Below the pieces are notes generated by a model. It made no database searches. It was given only the letters and a program-made list of their open reading frames with translations, and was not told the origin of the DNA. A stretch of DNA of 64,000 nucleotides. It comes from JANQOH01 sp965200095. Its GTDB lineage: Bacteria; Pseudomonadota; Alphaproteobacteria; UBA7887. The DNA lies in NCBI GenBank assembly GCA_965200095.1, contig OZ241350.1:1054001-1118000 (forward strand), written 5' to 3'. This document shows, piece after piece, positions 8,482-17,095 of this stretch (its first letter is position 1; each line of letters opens with the position of its first letter). The translations under genes and the position numbers were made by a program.

Positions 8482-9729
8482 GTGACGAAACCGGAGAGGC
8501 CGGTTCCGGCGGTGCGCCTCGTTGCGGCGGTTCTCCTGTCGCTGGGCCTCGTCGCAGGCGCGGCTTCGTGGGCAGGTGAGGAGCGCGCGGGTCCCGCCGC
8601 TTCGATCCCGGTCGAGGAGCCGGTCAACGACGAGGAGACGTCGGGCTGTTACGGATCGCCCGAGTTCGGCGCGCGGCTTCTCAATGCGGTTTCCGAAGGC
8701 GGGGCGCACAACGCGCTGGTGTCGCCCCTGGGCGCCCGCATCGCCCTGGCCATGACAGCGCAGGGCGGCACGGCGCCTGTCCGCGCCGCACTCCGGGAAC
8801 TCGCAGGCGCGCCGCCGATCTGCGCGCTCAAGGCGATTCTGGCCGCCTCGGCGACCGATGAGCGGATCGACGCGCGGATCGCCAACGGCGCGTTCGCCGA
8901 CCCGCGGCTGGACCTGTTTCCCGCGTTCCGCCTTGCGCTCCGCGAACGCTTCGACGCCCGCGTCGAAGCTCTCGATTTCGCCGACGCGCGCGCCGCCGAA
9001 ACTATCGACTCCTGGGTATCGGAAAAAACCGACGGCGCCATATCCACCCTGGTCGAACGGCTCGACCCGGACGACCGCCTGGTGCTGGCCAACGCCATCC
9101 ACTTCCGCGCCGGGTGGACGCACGGGTTCGACCCGGAGCGGACTGCGCCGGTGCCGTTCCGTCCGCGGTCGGGCGAAACCGTCGAGGCTCCCGCCATGCG
9201 GGCGGACGAGTTGCCCGCCCGCCACCGCGCCGACGCCGACTTCGAGGCGGTTTCCCTTCCCTACGGGGACGGCGCCTTCGCGCTCGCCGCCGTGCTCCCG
9301 CGCGACGGCATGACGCCGGAGGAGGCGCTCTGGCGGTTGACGGAGGACCCGTCCTGGCTGGCCGGGGAAGGTTTCCGCCGCGCCCGCGGGGCGCTTCAGC
9401 TGCCGCGTCTCGCCCTGGACAGCGAGGCCGGCCTGCTCCCCGTCCTGCGTGCGCTGGGCCTCGCCGCCGCGCTGGACGACGAGAACGCTTTCGCCGGCAT
9501 AGGGGCGCCGCCGCCGGAACTGAGCCGGCTGGTCCAGCGGGTCGCGCTCGAGGCCGACGAACGCGGGACGACCGCGTCCGCCGCGACGGCGGCCGTCATG
9601 GCGACACGCGGGAGCATTCCCGGCCGGTTCGACTTGCGGATCGACCGTCCCTTCGCGCTTTCGATCCGCTACGTCGAGACCGGCGCGCTTCTGTTCGTGG
9701 CCTGGGTCGACAACCCGGCGGCGGGGTAG
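8482..9729 (+). CDS. Secreted serpin (serine/cysteine protease inhibitor) with predicted P1 Arg
   Basis: The 415-residue protein has a signal peptide (about 1-31) and a full-length serpin fold. Diagnostic pieces are VSPLGARIALAM (helix B), LANAIHFRAGW (strand 3A), and the hinge/reactive loop beginning ERGTTASAAT, followed by the breach and C-terminal strands (DRPFALSIRY, GALLFVAWVDNP). The small-residue hinge (G-T-T-A-S-A-A-T) is what inhibitory serpins need. Counting 17 residues from the hinge Glu places P1 at Arg376 (bases 9607-9609) with Gly as P1'. Arg at P1 suits trypsin-like proteases and Arg-specific caspase homologues, both encoded immediately upstream. The GTG start follows GGGGGGAA. 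It is the last gene of the operon, convergent with ribA. Confidence 0.9.
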   Translation: MTKPERPVPAVRLVAAVLLSLGLVAGAASWAGEERAGPAASIPVEEPVNDEETSGCYGSPEFGARLLNAVSEGGAHNALVSPLGARIALAMTAQGGTAPVRAALRELAGAPPICALKAILAASATDERIDARIANGAFADPRLDLFPAFRLALRERFDARVEALDFADARAAETIDSWVSEKTDGAISTLVERLDPDDRLVLANAIHFRAGWTHGFDPERTAPVPFRPRSGETVEAPAMRADELPARHRADADFEAVSLPYGDGAFALAAVLPRDGMTPEEALWRLTEDPSWLAGEGFRRARGALQLPRLALDSEAGLLPVLRALGLAAALDDENAFAGIGAPPPELSRLVQRVALEADERGTTASAATAAVMATRGSIPGRFDLRIDRPFALSIRYVETGALLFVAWVDNPAAG

Positions 9730-9747
9730 GCCGTCGCCGGCGCGGCG

Positions 9748-10872
9748 TCAGCCGCCGGGCGAACGGGCGTGGCGCGACGCCTTGGCCCGGAGGTAGCGTT
9801 CGTTGTGGCGGTTGGCGGCGACCGCGTGCGGCATCCGTTCGGCCACGTCGATGCCGTAGCGCCGCAGCGCGGCGACCTTGTCGGGATTGTCGGTCATCAG
9901 ACGCACCCGTTCGCAACCCAGCTGGCGGAGCATCCCGGCGGCGACGCGGTAATGGCGTTCGTCGGCTTCGAAGCCGAGCATTTCGTTGGCGTCGAACGTG
10001 TCGTAGCCGCGGTCCTGGATCTCGTAGGCGCGCAACTTGTTGACCAGGCCGATGCCGCGGCCTTCCTGCGCCAGGTAGAGGAGTATCCCCGCCCCGGCAG
10101 CGGCGATGCGGCGCACCGCGTTGTGCAGCTGGTCGCCGCAGTCGCAGCGCAGACTGCCGAGAAGGTCGCCGGTAAAGCATTGCGAGTGAAGGCGCGTCAG
10201 CACCGGCTGCGCGAGGTCCGGCTCGCCGATGACGATGGCCAGATGCTCGTCGCCGCCGTCGGCCGGGCGGAAGGCGACGATGAGCGCGTCCTCGGCCCCG
10301 GCGAGGGGGACGCGCGCGGCGCCGACCCGCGTCAGCGCCGCGCCGTCGCGGAAGCCGCCGATGTCGGCGGGCGACACCGGCGTCATGTCGTTGTCGCGCG
10401 CCCATGCGGCGAAGGGAGCGCACGCCGCGGCGTCGAGACTGCGCGCGAGAACGGCGGGGAGCAGGCCCGCGAGTTTGGCGAGCTCTACCGCGGCCATGTC
10501 GTGCGCATGGGCGACCTGCGCGCCCGCAACGCGCTGCGAGGGGGCGGGACCCTCGGCCCGCGCCGTCGGGTCGGCGAGGTTGCGGACGGACTCCGCATCG
10601 AGCGGCAGGGCGAGCGGCAGCGCCACCGCGCGCCCCGAGGCGGCAACGACGCCCAGGGCGCGGGCGCGGCGCGCCGACAGCGCGAGGCGGACGCCGGCGC
10701 CGGGCAGCGCCGCGAGGCGCGCCAGACGCTCCGGAGTCGCGCATTCGGCGGCAAGGAGCGCCGACGCGCCGCGTTCGCCGTCGTCGAGCACGACGATGCC
10801 GCCGCGGCGCAGGTCCCCCAGCGCGCGGCCGACGGCAAAGACGGCGCGAGGCGCTTCGCCGCCCGAATTCAC
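9748..10872 (-). CDS. ribA: GTP cyclohydrolase II
   Basis: This enzyme opens the GTP imidazole ring in the first committed step of riboflavin synthesis. The C-terminal half has the zinc-binding signature SQCFTGDLLGSLRCDCG, the active-site EGRGIGLVNK segment and the MTDNPDK motif. The N-terminal half (about 170 residues) resembles a degenerate DHBP-synthase (RibB) domain without clear RibB catalytic residues, a common arrangement in alphaproteobacteria. The frame is open to a GTG at 11025, but the extra 51 residues are Arg-rich and uncharacteristic. I therefore place the start at the GTG at 10872, giving 374 residues, close to the usual length. It is divergent from the response-regulator gene at 11058. 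Confidence 0.85.
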   Translation of the reverse strand: MNSGGEAPRAVFAVGRALGDLRRGGIVVLDDGERGASALLAAECATPERLARLAALPGAGVRLALSARRARALGVVAASGRAVALPLALPLDAESVRNLADPTARAEGPAPSQRVAGAQVAHAHDMAAVELAKLAGLLPAVLARSLDAAACAPFAAWARDNDMTPVSPADIGGFRDGAALTRVGAARVPLAGAEDALIVAFRPADGGDEHLAIVIGEPDLAQPVLTRLHSQCFTGDLLGSLRCDCGDQLHNAVRRIAAAGAGILLYLAQEGRGIGLVNKLRAYEIQDRGYDTFDANEMLGFEADERHYRVAAGMLRQLGCERVRLMTDNPDKVAALRRYGIDVAERMPHAVAANRHNERYLRAKASRHARSPGG

Positions 10873-11057
10873 CGGGCCGCCCGCCGCCGGCGGGACGGTC
10901 GTTCGTCGGTCCAAGCCGACCTCCCTCGCAAAGAGGCGCCGCCCGAAACGGCGGCGGCCCCCAGTATAGTCCGCGCGCCGCGTCGCGCGCTCTTTGCGAG
11001 CGCGGGCGGGACGGCGTAAAGTCACGATACGGCAAACGCGCGGGGGAGGCGACGCGA

Positions 11058-11756
11058 ATGAGCGGCCGGGAGGCGGCCAAACGCATTCTCATCGTCGAGG
11101 ACGACGAAGGCTTGCGCGAATCGCTTGCCGGGCAGCTGCGCCTGCACGAGGCGTTCGAGACGGCGGAAGCGGCGACCGGCGCGGCCGCGCTCGAGGCGGC
11201 GCGGGGCCGGCGTTTCGACCTGATCCTGCTCGATGTCGGCCTGCCCGACATGGACGGGCGCGATGTTTGCCGTCTCCTGCGCCGCGAGGGGATCGAGGTC
11301 CCCGTCGTCATGCTGACGGGCGCGGCGAGCGAGGCCGACACCATTCTCGGCCTCGATTCCGGCGCCAACGACTATGTCGCCAAGCCGTTCCGCCTGGGCG
11401 TGCTGCTGGCGCGGGTGCGCGCGCAACTGCGGGCGCACGAGCTCACCGACGACGCGCAGCTCGCCTTCGGCGGCTACAGTTTCCGGCCCGGCGCCAAAAT
11501 ACTGGTGGACGAGGAAAGCGGCCGGAAAGTGCGCCTGACGGAGAAGGAAGCGACGATCCTGCGCTACCTGTACCGGGCCGGAGACCGCCCGGTGGGGCGC
11601 GCGGTGCTGCTCGACGAAGTATGGGGCTACAACGCCTCGGTGGATACCCACACGCTGGAGACGCACGTCTATCGCCTGCGGCAGAAGATCGAGCGCGACC
11701 CTTCCAACACGCGCATTCTCGTCACCGAATCGGGAGGATATCGGCTGGCGCGCTGA
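11058..11756 (+). CDS. OmpR/PhoB-family response regulator
   Basis: A 232-residue two-component regulator. The receiver domain (1-120) shows the acidic pair in VEDDEG, the phospho-acceptor Asp in LLDVGLPDMDG, the Thr in MLTGA and the Lys in VAKPF. The C-terminal winged-helix domain (about 135-230) has RLTEKEATILRYL, LLDEVWGYN, THTLETHVYRLRQKIE and ESGGYRL, typical of OmpR/PhoB DNA binding. The ATG is used although its ribosome site is weak (GGGGGAGGC further upstream). No histidine kinase lies beside it, so it is an orphan here; the kinase at 33481 is over 20 kb away and not evidently its partner. Confidence 0.9.
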   Translation: MSGREAAKRILIVEDDEGLRESLAGQLRLHEAFETAEAATGAAALEAARGRRFDLILLDVGLPDMDGRDVCRLLRREGIEVPVVMLTGAASEADTILGLDSGANDYVAKPFRLGVLLARVRAQLRAHELTDDAQLAFGGYSFRPGAKILVDEESGRKVRLTEKEATILRYLYRAGDRPVGRAVLLDEVWGYNASVDTHTLETHVYRLRQKIERDPSNTRILVTESGGYRLAR

Positions 11757-11787
11757 CCGCCGGGCGATGTCCGGGAAGGAGAAGGCC

Positions 11788-12753
11788 ATGGGCGAGAAGA
11801 TCGTTTTCGCCGCCGGGTTCCCCGGCGCCGCGGAGGCGGCGCGGGAACTCGCTCCGGCGGGTTTCGACCTGGCGGCGGCGGCGGTCGGGAGTCCGGAATT
11901 CGATATCGCGGTCGCCGACGCCGAATATCTCGTCGGTTTCGTCGACGGCGCCGTCGACGAAGCGCTGTTCCGGAAGGCGCCCCGGCTGCGCCTGATCCAG
12001 CTGCTGAGCGCCGGCTACGACCGCGCGGACATCGCCGCGGCGCGGCGCGCGGGGGTTCCCGTCGCCAACAATGGCGGCTCCAATTCGGTCGCCGTCGCCG
12101 AACACACGATCCTGCTGATGCTGGCCGTGTCGCGCCGGCTGGTCCTCCAGCACGCGAACGTCTCCGCCGGGCGCTGGCGCGGCAACGAGATCCCCCGCCT
12201 GAGCGAACTGCGCGGCAAGACGGCGGGCATCGTCGGACTCGGCAATATCGGCCGCAAGGTCGCCCGTCTCGCCGGCGCTTTCGGCATGACGGTCGTCTAT
12301 TACGACACGGCGCGGCTCTCCGAAGACGCCGAGGACGCGCTCGGGGCGCGCTTCCGCCTGCTCGACGAACTCCTGCGCGAGGCGGACGCGGTGACGCTGC
12401 ACGTCCCGCTCGACGACTCGACGCGGCATCTGATCGGCGCGCGCGAACTCGCGCTCATGAAAGAGAGCGCCGTTATCGTGAATACGAGCCGCGGCCCGGT
12501 AATCGACGAGGCGGCGTTGTGCCGCGCGCTCGCCGACGGGACGATCGCCGCCGCCGGCCTGGATGTGTTCGACCGCGAACCGCCGCCGCCGGACAACCCG
12601 CTCTTCGCTCTCGACAACGTGACCCTGACGGGGCACCTCGCGGGGCCCACTGTGGAAAGCCACCGCGGGCGCGTGCGCAACGCTTTCGACAACGTCCAGC
12701 GCGTCGCGCGCGGCGAGGCGCCGCTGTGGACGATCCCCGCACTCGCGGAGTGA
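11788..12753 (+). CDS. D-isomer-specific 2-hydroxyacid dehydrogenase
   Basis: An NAD(P)-dependent oxidoreductase of the D-lactate/phosphoglycerate dehydrogenase superfamily, 321 residues from this start. The substrate-binding half contains IQLLSAGYD. The Rossmann fold shows GIVGLGNIGRKVA followed by the acidic residue of YYDTA. Catalytic Arg lies in NTSRGPVIDE, Glu in FDREPPP and His in LTGHLAGPT. An in-frame ATG exists at 11767, but the one at 11788 has a strong AAGGAGAAGG site directly ahead, so I prefer it. The substrate cannot be told from sequence. It follows the response regulator by about 30 bases and may be cotranscribed with it. Confidence 0.85.
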   Translation: MGEKIVFAAGFPGAAEAARELAPAGFDLAAAAVGSPEFDIAVADAEYLVGFVDGAVDEALFRKAPRLRLIQLLSAGYDRADIAAARRAGVPVANNGGSNSVAVAEHTILLMLAVSRRLVLQHANVSAGRWRGNEIPRLSELRGKTAGIVGLGNIGRKVARLAGAFGMTVVYYDTARLSEDAEDALGARFRLLDELLREADAVTLHVPLDDSTRHLIGARELALMKESAVIVNTSRGPVIDEAALCRALADGTIAAAGLDVFDREPPPPDNPLFALDNVTLTGHLAGPTVESHRGRVRNAFDNVQRVARGEAPLWTIPALAE

Positions 12754-12786
12754 CACTCTCGGAGTGACGGGAAACCGGGCGGGGGT

Positions 12787-13347
12787 TCAGGCGGCGCCGG
12801 TCCCGCTTTCGCCGGCCGCCTTGAAGCGTTCGAGCAGCGGCAGCTGGGCCAGGCTGAAGACCAGCGTGAGCGGCAGGATCGCGAACAGTTTGAACTGTAT
12901 CCACACTTCGGTGTCCTGGGTGCGCCACACCGCTTCGTTCAGCGCCGCCAGCACGACGAAAAAGCCGCACCAGCGCCAGGCAAGACGGCGCCAGCCCTCA
13001 TCGGTGAGCCGGAGGAGGCTGCCGAACAGGCGCGGCAGCAGGCGCAGCCGCAGCAGCTGGCCGCCGAGCAGGATCGCCGCGAACAGCAGATTGACGATGG
13101 TGGGCTTGACCTTGATGAAGGTCTCGTCGGCGAGGAGAAGCGTCAGCCCCCCGAAGCCGAGCACGAAAACCCCGGAGACCATGGGCATGACCGGCAGCCG
13201 CCGGTCGATGCGCCAGCTCGCCGCGACCGCGACGACGGTCGCCGCCATGAAGGCGGCCGTGGCGGTCATGATCCCGGCCCGTCCGTTGACCGCGAAGAAG
13301 ACGACGAGAGGGCCGGCCTCGACCGCGAGTTTGAGGAACTGACGCAC
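12787..13347 (-). CDS. yciB: YciB/IspZ-family inner membrane septation protein
   Basis: A 186-residue, multi-spanning inner-membrane protein of the YciB/IspZ (septation protein A) family, implicated in cell-envelope synthesis and division. Several hydrophobic segments are visible (GPLVVFFAVNGRAGI, TATAAFMAATVVAVAASW, MVSGVFVLGFGGLTLLL, FKLFAILPLTLVFSLAQLPL). Family motifs include KxKPTIVNLLFA and LNEAVWR. The GTG start lies two bases after the ftsY stop, so the gene is translated from the dapF-mtaB-ftsY operon. This order is standard in alphaproteobacteria. Confidence 0.88.
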   Translation of the reverse strand: MRQFLKLAVEAGPLVVFFAVNGRAGIMTATAAFMAATVVAVAASWRIDRRLPVMPMVSGVFVLGFGGLTLLLADETFIKVKPTIVNLLFAAILLGGQLLRLRLLPRLFGSLLRLTDEGWRRLAWRWCGFFVVLAALNEAVWRTQDTEVWIQFKLFAILPLTLVFSLAQLPLLERFKAAGESGTGAA

Positions 13348-13349
13348 GC

Positions 13350-14291
13350 TCAGCCGCGCTCGAGGCCGACCAGCGCGTCGGCGAAGGCGCGCGCCTCGAA
13401 GGGGCGGAGGTCGTCGATCCCCTCGCCCACCCCCACCGCATGGACCGGCAGTCCGAAAGCAGCGGCGAGCGCCACCACGACCCCGCCGCGCGCCGTGCCG
13501 TCCAATTTGGTGACGACCAGGCCGGAAACCTCGGTCGCGTCGCGGAACACGGCCACCTGGCGATGGGCGTTCTGGCCGGTGGTGGCGTCGAGCACGAGCA
13601 CCGTATCGTGCGGCGCGGCGGCGTCGCGCTTGCGCAGCACGCGGACGATCTTCGTGAGTTGCGCCATCAGGTCGGCCTTGTTGTGCAGCCGGCCCGCGGT
13701 ATCGACGATAAGCACGTCGGCGCCCTCGTCGCGCGCGCGCCCCAGGGCGTCGAACGCGAGTCCGGCCGGGTCGCCGCCGGGCTTCCCCGTCGTCACCGTT
13801 GCGCCGGCGCGCGTCCCCCATACCTGCAACTGCTCGACGGCGGCGGCGCGGAACGTGTCGCACGCCGCGAGCATGACCTTGAGGCCCTCGCGGCGCCATT
13901 GTTCGGCGAGCTTGCCGATCGTCGTCGTCTTGCCGTTGCCGTTCACCCCGACGACGAGCACGACATGCGGCGCGCGCCCGGGTCGGGGCCGCAGGGGCTG
14001 CGCGACGGGCGCGAGGATCCCGGCGATGTCGTCGGCGAGGGCCCGCCGCGCCTCGTCGGCGCCGGTCGCGCGGCCGAAACGGCGGCGCTTGAGGTTGCCG
14101 GCCAGCCGCGCCGCCGTCTCCGCGCCGAGGTCGGCGGCGATCAGCAGGTCCTCGAAGTCCTCCAGCGCCGCCTCGTCGAGTTTTCGCCCGCCGAAAATGC
14201 CGGCGAGGCCGCCGCCGAGAGACTGCGCCGTGCGGCCGAGCCCCGCCTTGAGGCGGCCGAGCCAGCCGCGCCGCGCCGCGCCCTCGCTCAC
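13350..14291 (-). CDS. ftsY: Signal recognition particle receptor FtsY
   Basis: The SRP receptor GTPase that docks ribosome-SRP complexes at the inner membrane. The 313-residue protein has a short N domain (about 20-95) and a complete NG GTPase: G1 GVNGNGKTTTIGKL, G2-like DTFRAAAVEQL, G3 VDTAGRL, G4 TKLDGTARGG and closing GVGEGIDDL. The acidic A domain of E. coli FtsY is absent, as is usual in alphaproteobacteria. The GTG start overlaps the mtaB stop (GTGA). Confidence 0.95.
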   Translation of the reverse strand: MSEGAARRGWLGRLKAGLGRTAQSLGGGLAGIFGGRKLDEAALEDFEDLLIAADLGAETAARLAGNLKRRRFGRATGADEARRALADDIAGILAPVAQPLRPRPGRAPHVVLVVGVNGNGKTTTIGKLAEQWRREGLKVMLAACDTFRAAAVEQLQVWGTRAGATVTTGKPGGDPAGLAFDALGRARDEGADVLIVDTAGRLHNKADLMAQLTKIVRVLRKRDAAAPHDTVLVLDATTGQNAHRQVAVFRDATEVSGLVVTKLDGTARGGVVVALAAAFGLPVHAVGVGEGIDDLRPFEARAFADALVGLERG

Positions 14292-15544
14292 GCCGCCTCC
14301 GCCAGCCAGCGTTCGCCGTCGTGACCGGCGAGGCGCGCCGTCACGATGCGTCCCGGCGTCTGCGGCGGCGACACCAGCGCCCGCACGAAAGGCTCGGTGC
14401 GCCCCTCGGTCGCCGTTTCCATGAGCACCGGCGCGCGATCACCGAGGCGACGGGACAGGAGCCGCGCCCGCAGCCCGGCGCCGACGGCCCGCAGCTCCGC
14501 GGCGCGCGCCTTGCGCACGACGGCGGCGACCTGGGGCATGCGCGCCGCCGGAGTCCCCGCGCGCGGGGAGTAGGGAAAGACGTGCGGCAGCGCGATGTCG
14601 CATTCCCGCATCAGGGCGCGGGTCTCGGCATGCATGGCCGCCGTCTCGGTGGGGAAGCCCGCGATGAAGTCGGCGCCGAACACGATGTCCGGGCGCGCCT
14701 CGCGCAGCGCCGCGCAACGGGCGACGGCATCGGCGCGGCGATGTCGGCGCTTCATGCGCTTGAGCACCATGTCGCTGCCCGATTGCATGCTCAGATGCAG
14801 ATACGGCATGAGCCTCGGCTGGTCGGCGAAGAGCGCGCACAGCGCCGGGTCCGCGGCCGTCGGGTCGAGCGACGACAGACGCAGCCGCGGCAGCGCCGGA
14901 ACCGCGGCGAGCAGCCGGCGGATCATGGCCGCCAGCCCGCCGGCCGCAGGGAGATCGACGCCCCAGGACGCGATGTCGATCCCCGTCAGCACGATTTCGC
15001 GCGCCCCCTGCGCGACGAGCGCCCGGGCCCGCGCCGCGAGAACGCCGAGGGGCACGCTGCGGCCGGCGCCGCGCCCGTAGGGAATGATGCAGAACGTGCA
15101 GCGATGGTCGCAACCGGTCTGCGCCTGGAGCCAGGCGCGGGCGCGCCCGGAAGGCGGCGGGAGCGCCGCTCCTTCGCTATCGTCGCTCGCCGGCGGCGCC
15201 ATGATGTCGCCGACCGCGACGCGCTCCGAAGGCCGGCGGGCGAAAGCGTCGGGGGCGAGTTTTTCGCGGTTGCCGACCACCGTATCGACTTCCGGCATGG
15301 CGGCGTAGCGCGCGGGGTCGATCTGCGCGGCGCAGCCGGTCACGACGATCCGGGCGCCGGGACGGGCGCGGCGCGCGCGGCGGATCGCCTGGCGCGCCTG
15401 GCGCTCCGCCTCGGCGGTGACGGCGCAGGTGTTGACGACCACCAGACCGCCATCGTCGGCGCCCCGGGCGGCGTGGGCGCGCATGACCTCCGCCTCCCAG
15501 GCGTTGACGCGACAGCCGAAGGTCACGATCTCGACGTCGCTCAC
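14288..15544 (-). CDS. mtaB: tRNA t6A37 methylthiotransferase MtaB
   Basis: A radical-SAM enzyme that converts t6A to ms2t6A at position 37 of ANN-decoding tRNAs. The 418-residue protein has the N-terminal UPF0004 domain (VTFGCRVNAWEAEVM, VNTCAVT, VTGCAAQ, supplying the three auxiliary-cluster cysteines). The radical-SAM core has the C-x3-C-x2-C motif in GCDHRCTFCIIPYGRG. A C-terminal TRAM-like region (about 355-415) follows. Absence of MiaB-specific features and the neighbourhood with dapF and ftsY favour MtaB. The GTG start overlaps the dapF stop by GTGA. Confidence 0.9.
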   Translation of the reverse strand: MSDVEIVTFGCRVNAWEAEVMRAHAARGADDGGLVVVNTCAVTAEAERQARQAIRRARRARPGARIVVTGCAAQIDPARYAAMPEVDTVVGNREKLAPDAFARRPSERVAVGDIMAPPASDDSEGAALPPPSGRARAWLQAQTGCDHRCTFCIIPYGRGAGRSVPLGVLAARARALVAQGAREIVLTGIDIASWGVDLPAAGGLAAMIRRLLAAVPALPRLRLSSLDPTAADPALCALFADQPRLMPYLHLSMQSGSDMVLKRMKRRHRRADAVARCAALREARPDIVFGADFIAGFPTETAAMHAETRALMRECDIALPHVFPYSPRAGTPAARMPQVAAVVRKARAAELRAVGAGLRARLLSRRLGDRAPVLMETATEGRTEPFVRALVSPPQTPGRIVTARLAGHDGERWLAEAA

Positions 15545-16365
15545 GCGAGGATCCCGCTGTCGAGCGCACCGCGGAAACTGACCGCCGCGGGGCCGGTCAT
15601 GCGGACGCGGTCGTCGGCGCCCCAGGCGACCTCGAGGTCGCCGCCGTCGAGACGCAGGACAGCGCGGCGCCCGCACAAACCGCGGCGATGGGCGGCCACC
15701 AGCGCGGCGCACGCGCCGGTGCCGCAGGCCGGCGTGACCCCGACGCCGCGCTCCCACACCCTCATGCGCAACGCGCCGGGGCCCGCGATGCTCACCGCTT
15801 CGATATTGGCGCGTTCGGGGAACAGCGGGTCGGTCTCCAGCCGCGGCCCCAGCGTCCCGATATCGACCGCGTCGGCGTCGGCGACGAAGAACACCGCGTG
15901 GGGGTTGCCCATATTGACGGCCGCCGCGTCGCGGAGCGGACCTGCGGCAAGCCCGACATGCAGGGTGTCGCGCGGCTCGGCGAGGGGGATATCCCGCCAG
16001 TCGAGGCGGGGTTCGCCCATATCGACGGTAACGCGCCCATCCGCTTCGGCGCGCGCCGCGACGGCGCCCGCGGCGGTTTCGAGCGTCGCCTCCATACGGC
16101 CGCTTTCCGTCATCAGCAGCGCCGCGGCGCAGCGTGCGCCGTTGCCGCAGGCGCCCGCCTCGCCGCCATCGGCGTTGCGGACGCGCATGAAGGCGTCGGC
16201 GGTCGCCGAGGCTTCGAGCACCAGTATCTGATCGCAGCCGACGCCCGTGCGACGATCGGCGACCGCGCGCGCGCGCTCCGACGCCAGCGCGAGCGGCGCC
16301 GTGCGGGCGTCGAACACCACGAAATCGTTGCCGAGGCCGTGCATCTTTACGAAAGCGCGTTCCAT
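15541..16365 (-). CDS. dapF: Diaminopimelate epimerase
   Basis: Converts LL- to meso-diaminopimelate for lysine and peptidoglycan synthesis, using a cysteine pair. Family markers are the N-terminal KMHGLGNDFVVFDAR, the first catalytic Cys in AGACGNGARC and the second in TPACGTGAC, plus GNPHAVFF. The ATG at 16365 gives the usual 274 residues; a further in-frame ATG at 16401 would add an atypical 12-residue extension. It is the first gene of the dapF-mtaB-ftsY-yciB operon. A TATAAC sequence just upstream of the start is a possible -10 element but is unconfirmed. Confidence 0.93.
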   Translation of the reverse strand: MERAFVKMHGLGNDFVVFDARTAPLALASERARAVADRRTGVGCDQILVLEASATADAFMRVRNADGGEAGACGNGARCAAALLMTESGRMEATLETAAGAVAARAEADGRVTVDMGEPRLDWRDIPLAEPRDTLHVGLAAGPLRDAAAVNMGNPHAVFFVADADAVDIGTLGPRLETDPLFPERANIEAVSIAGPGALRMRVWERGVGVTPACGTGACAALVAAHRRGLCGRRAVLRLDGGDLEVAWGADDRVRMTGPAAVSFRGALDSGILA

Positions 16366-16515
16366 CGCCCCGGTTATAGGCGCGCGCCAGGCGCCGTCCA
16401 ACGGGAATCCGACGCTCCCCGCTCTCGACGGTCCGGCGGCGCTGGCCGTCGACGCTCCGAAGGGCTACCGTCGCCGTCCCGCACGAGGCGGGAACGCACG
16501 AAGAGGAGAGACAAG

Positions 16516-17070
16516 GTGGACCGGGTTCCGTTCCTCGAACCGGAAGACATGACGGCGGCGCAACGCGCCGTCCACGACGCCATCGCCGCCGGACCGCGCG
16601 GCTCCGGCCGCTACGGCCCTTTCAACGCCTGGTTGCAAAGCCCCGAACTCGCCGACCGGGCGCAGCGACTCGGCGCGTTGTTGCGCTTCGGCACTTCGGT
16701 CCCGCCGCGCCTCAAGGAACTCGCCATACTCTGCGTCGCCCGGCGCTGGACCGCGCAATTCGAATGGTACGCGCACAGGAAGCTCGCGCTCGAGGCGGGT
16801 CTCGACGCCGCCGTCATCGACGCCGTCAAGGCGCGCCGGCGCCCCGCTTTCGGGGATGACGACGAAGCCGCGGTCTACGACTTCGCACAGGAATTGCTCA
16901 CGCGGCACGATGTCTCCGACCCCCGCTACGCGGCAGCGGAAGCGGCGCTCGGCCGCGCCGGAGTCGTCGAACTGGTGGGCGTGCTCGGCTACTACACACT
17001 GGTCTCGATGACGCTCAACGTCTTTCGCGCCCCCCTGCCCGACGGAATTGCGCCGCCGCTCGCCCCGTGA
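16516..17070 (+). CDS. Carboxymuconolactone decarboxylase / AhpD-like family protein
   Basis: A 184-residue all-helical protein of the CMD/AhpD-like superfamily. The core segment RLKELAILCVARRWTAQFEW matches the family pattern, but a CxxC peroxidase-type motif is not present, so an AhpD-type alkylhydroperoxidase role is unlikely. Downstream helices include VVELVGVLGYYTLVSM. The GTG at 16516 has a GAGGAGAG ribosome site. It is divergent from dapF and followed 26 bases later by the first Rpn-like gene. The specific reaction is unknown. Confidence 0.8.
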   Translation: MDRVPFLEPEDMTAAQRAVHDAIAAGPRGSGRYGPFNAWLQSPELADRAQRLGALLRFGTSVPPRLKELAILCVARRWTAQFEWYAHRKLALEAGLDAAVIDAVKARRRPAFGDDDEAAVYDFAQELLTRHDVSDPRYAAAEAALGRAGVVELVGVLGYYTLVSMTLNVFRAPLPDGIAPPLAP

Positions 17071-17095
17071 CGAACAGGCGGCGGAGGCCGAGGGC

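Noticed and set aside
10873..11025. Longer RibA start at 11025
   Set aside because: The added residues are Arg-rich and not part of the family. The gene would also nearly fill the divergent promoter region.
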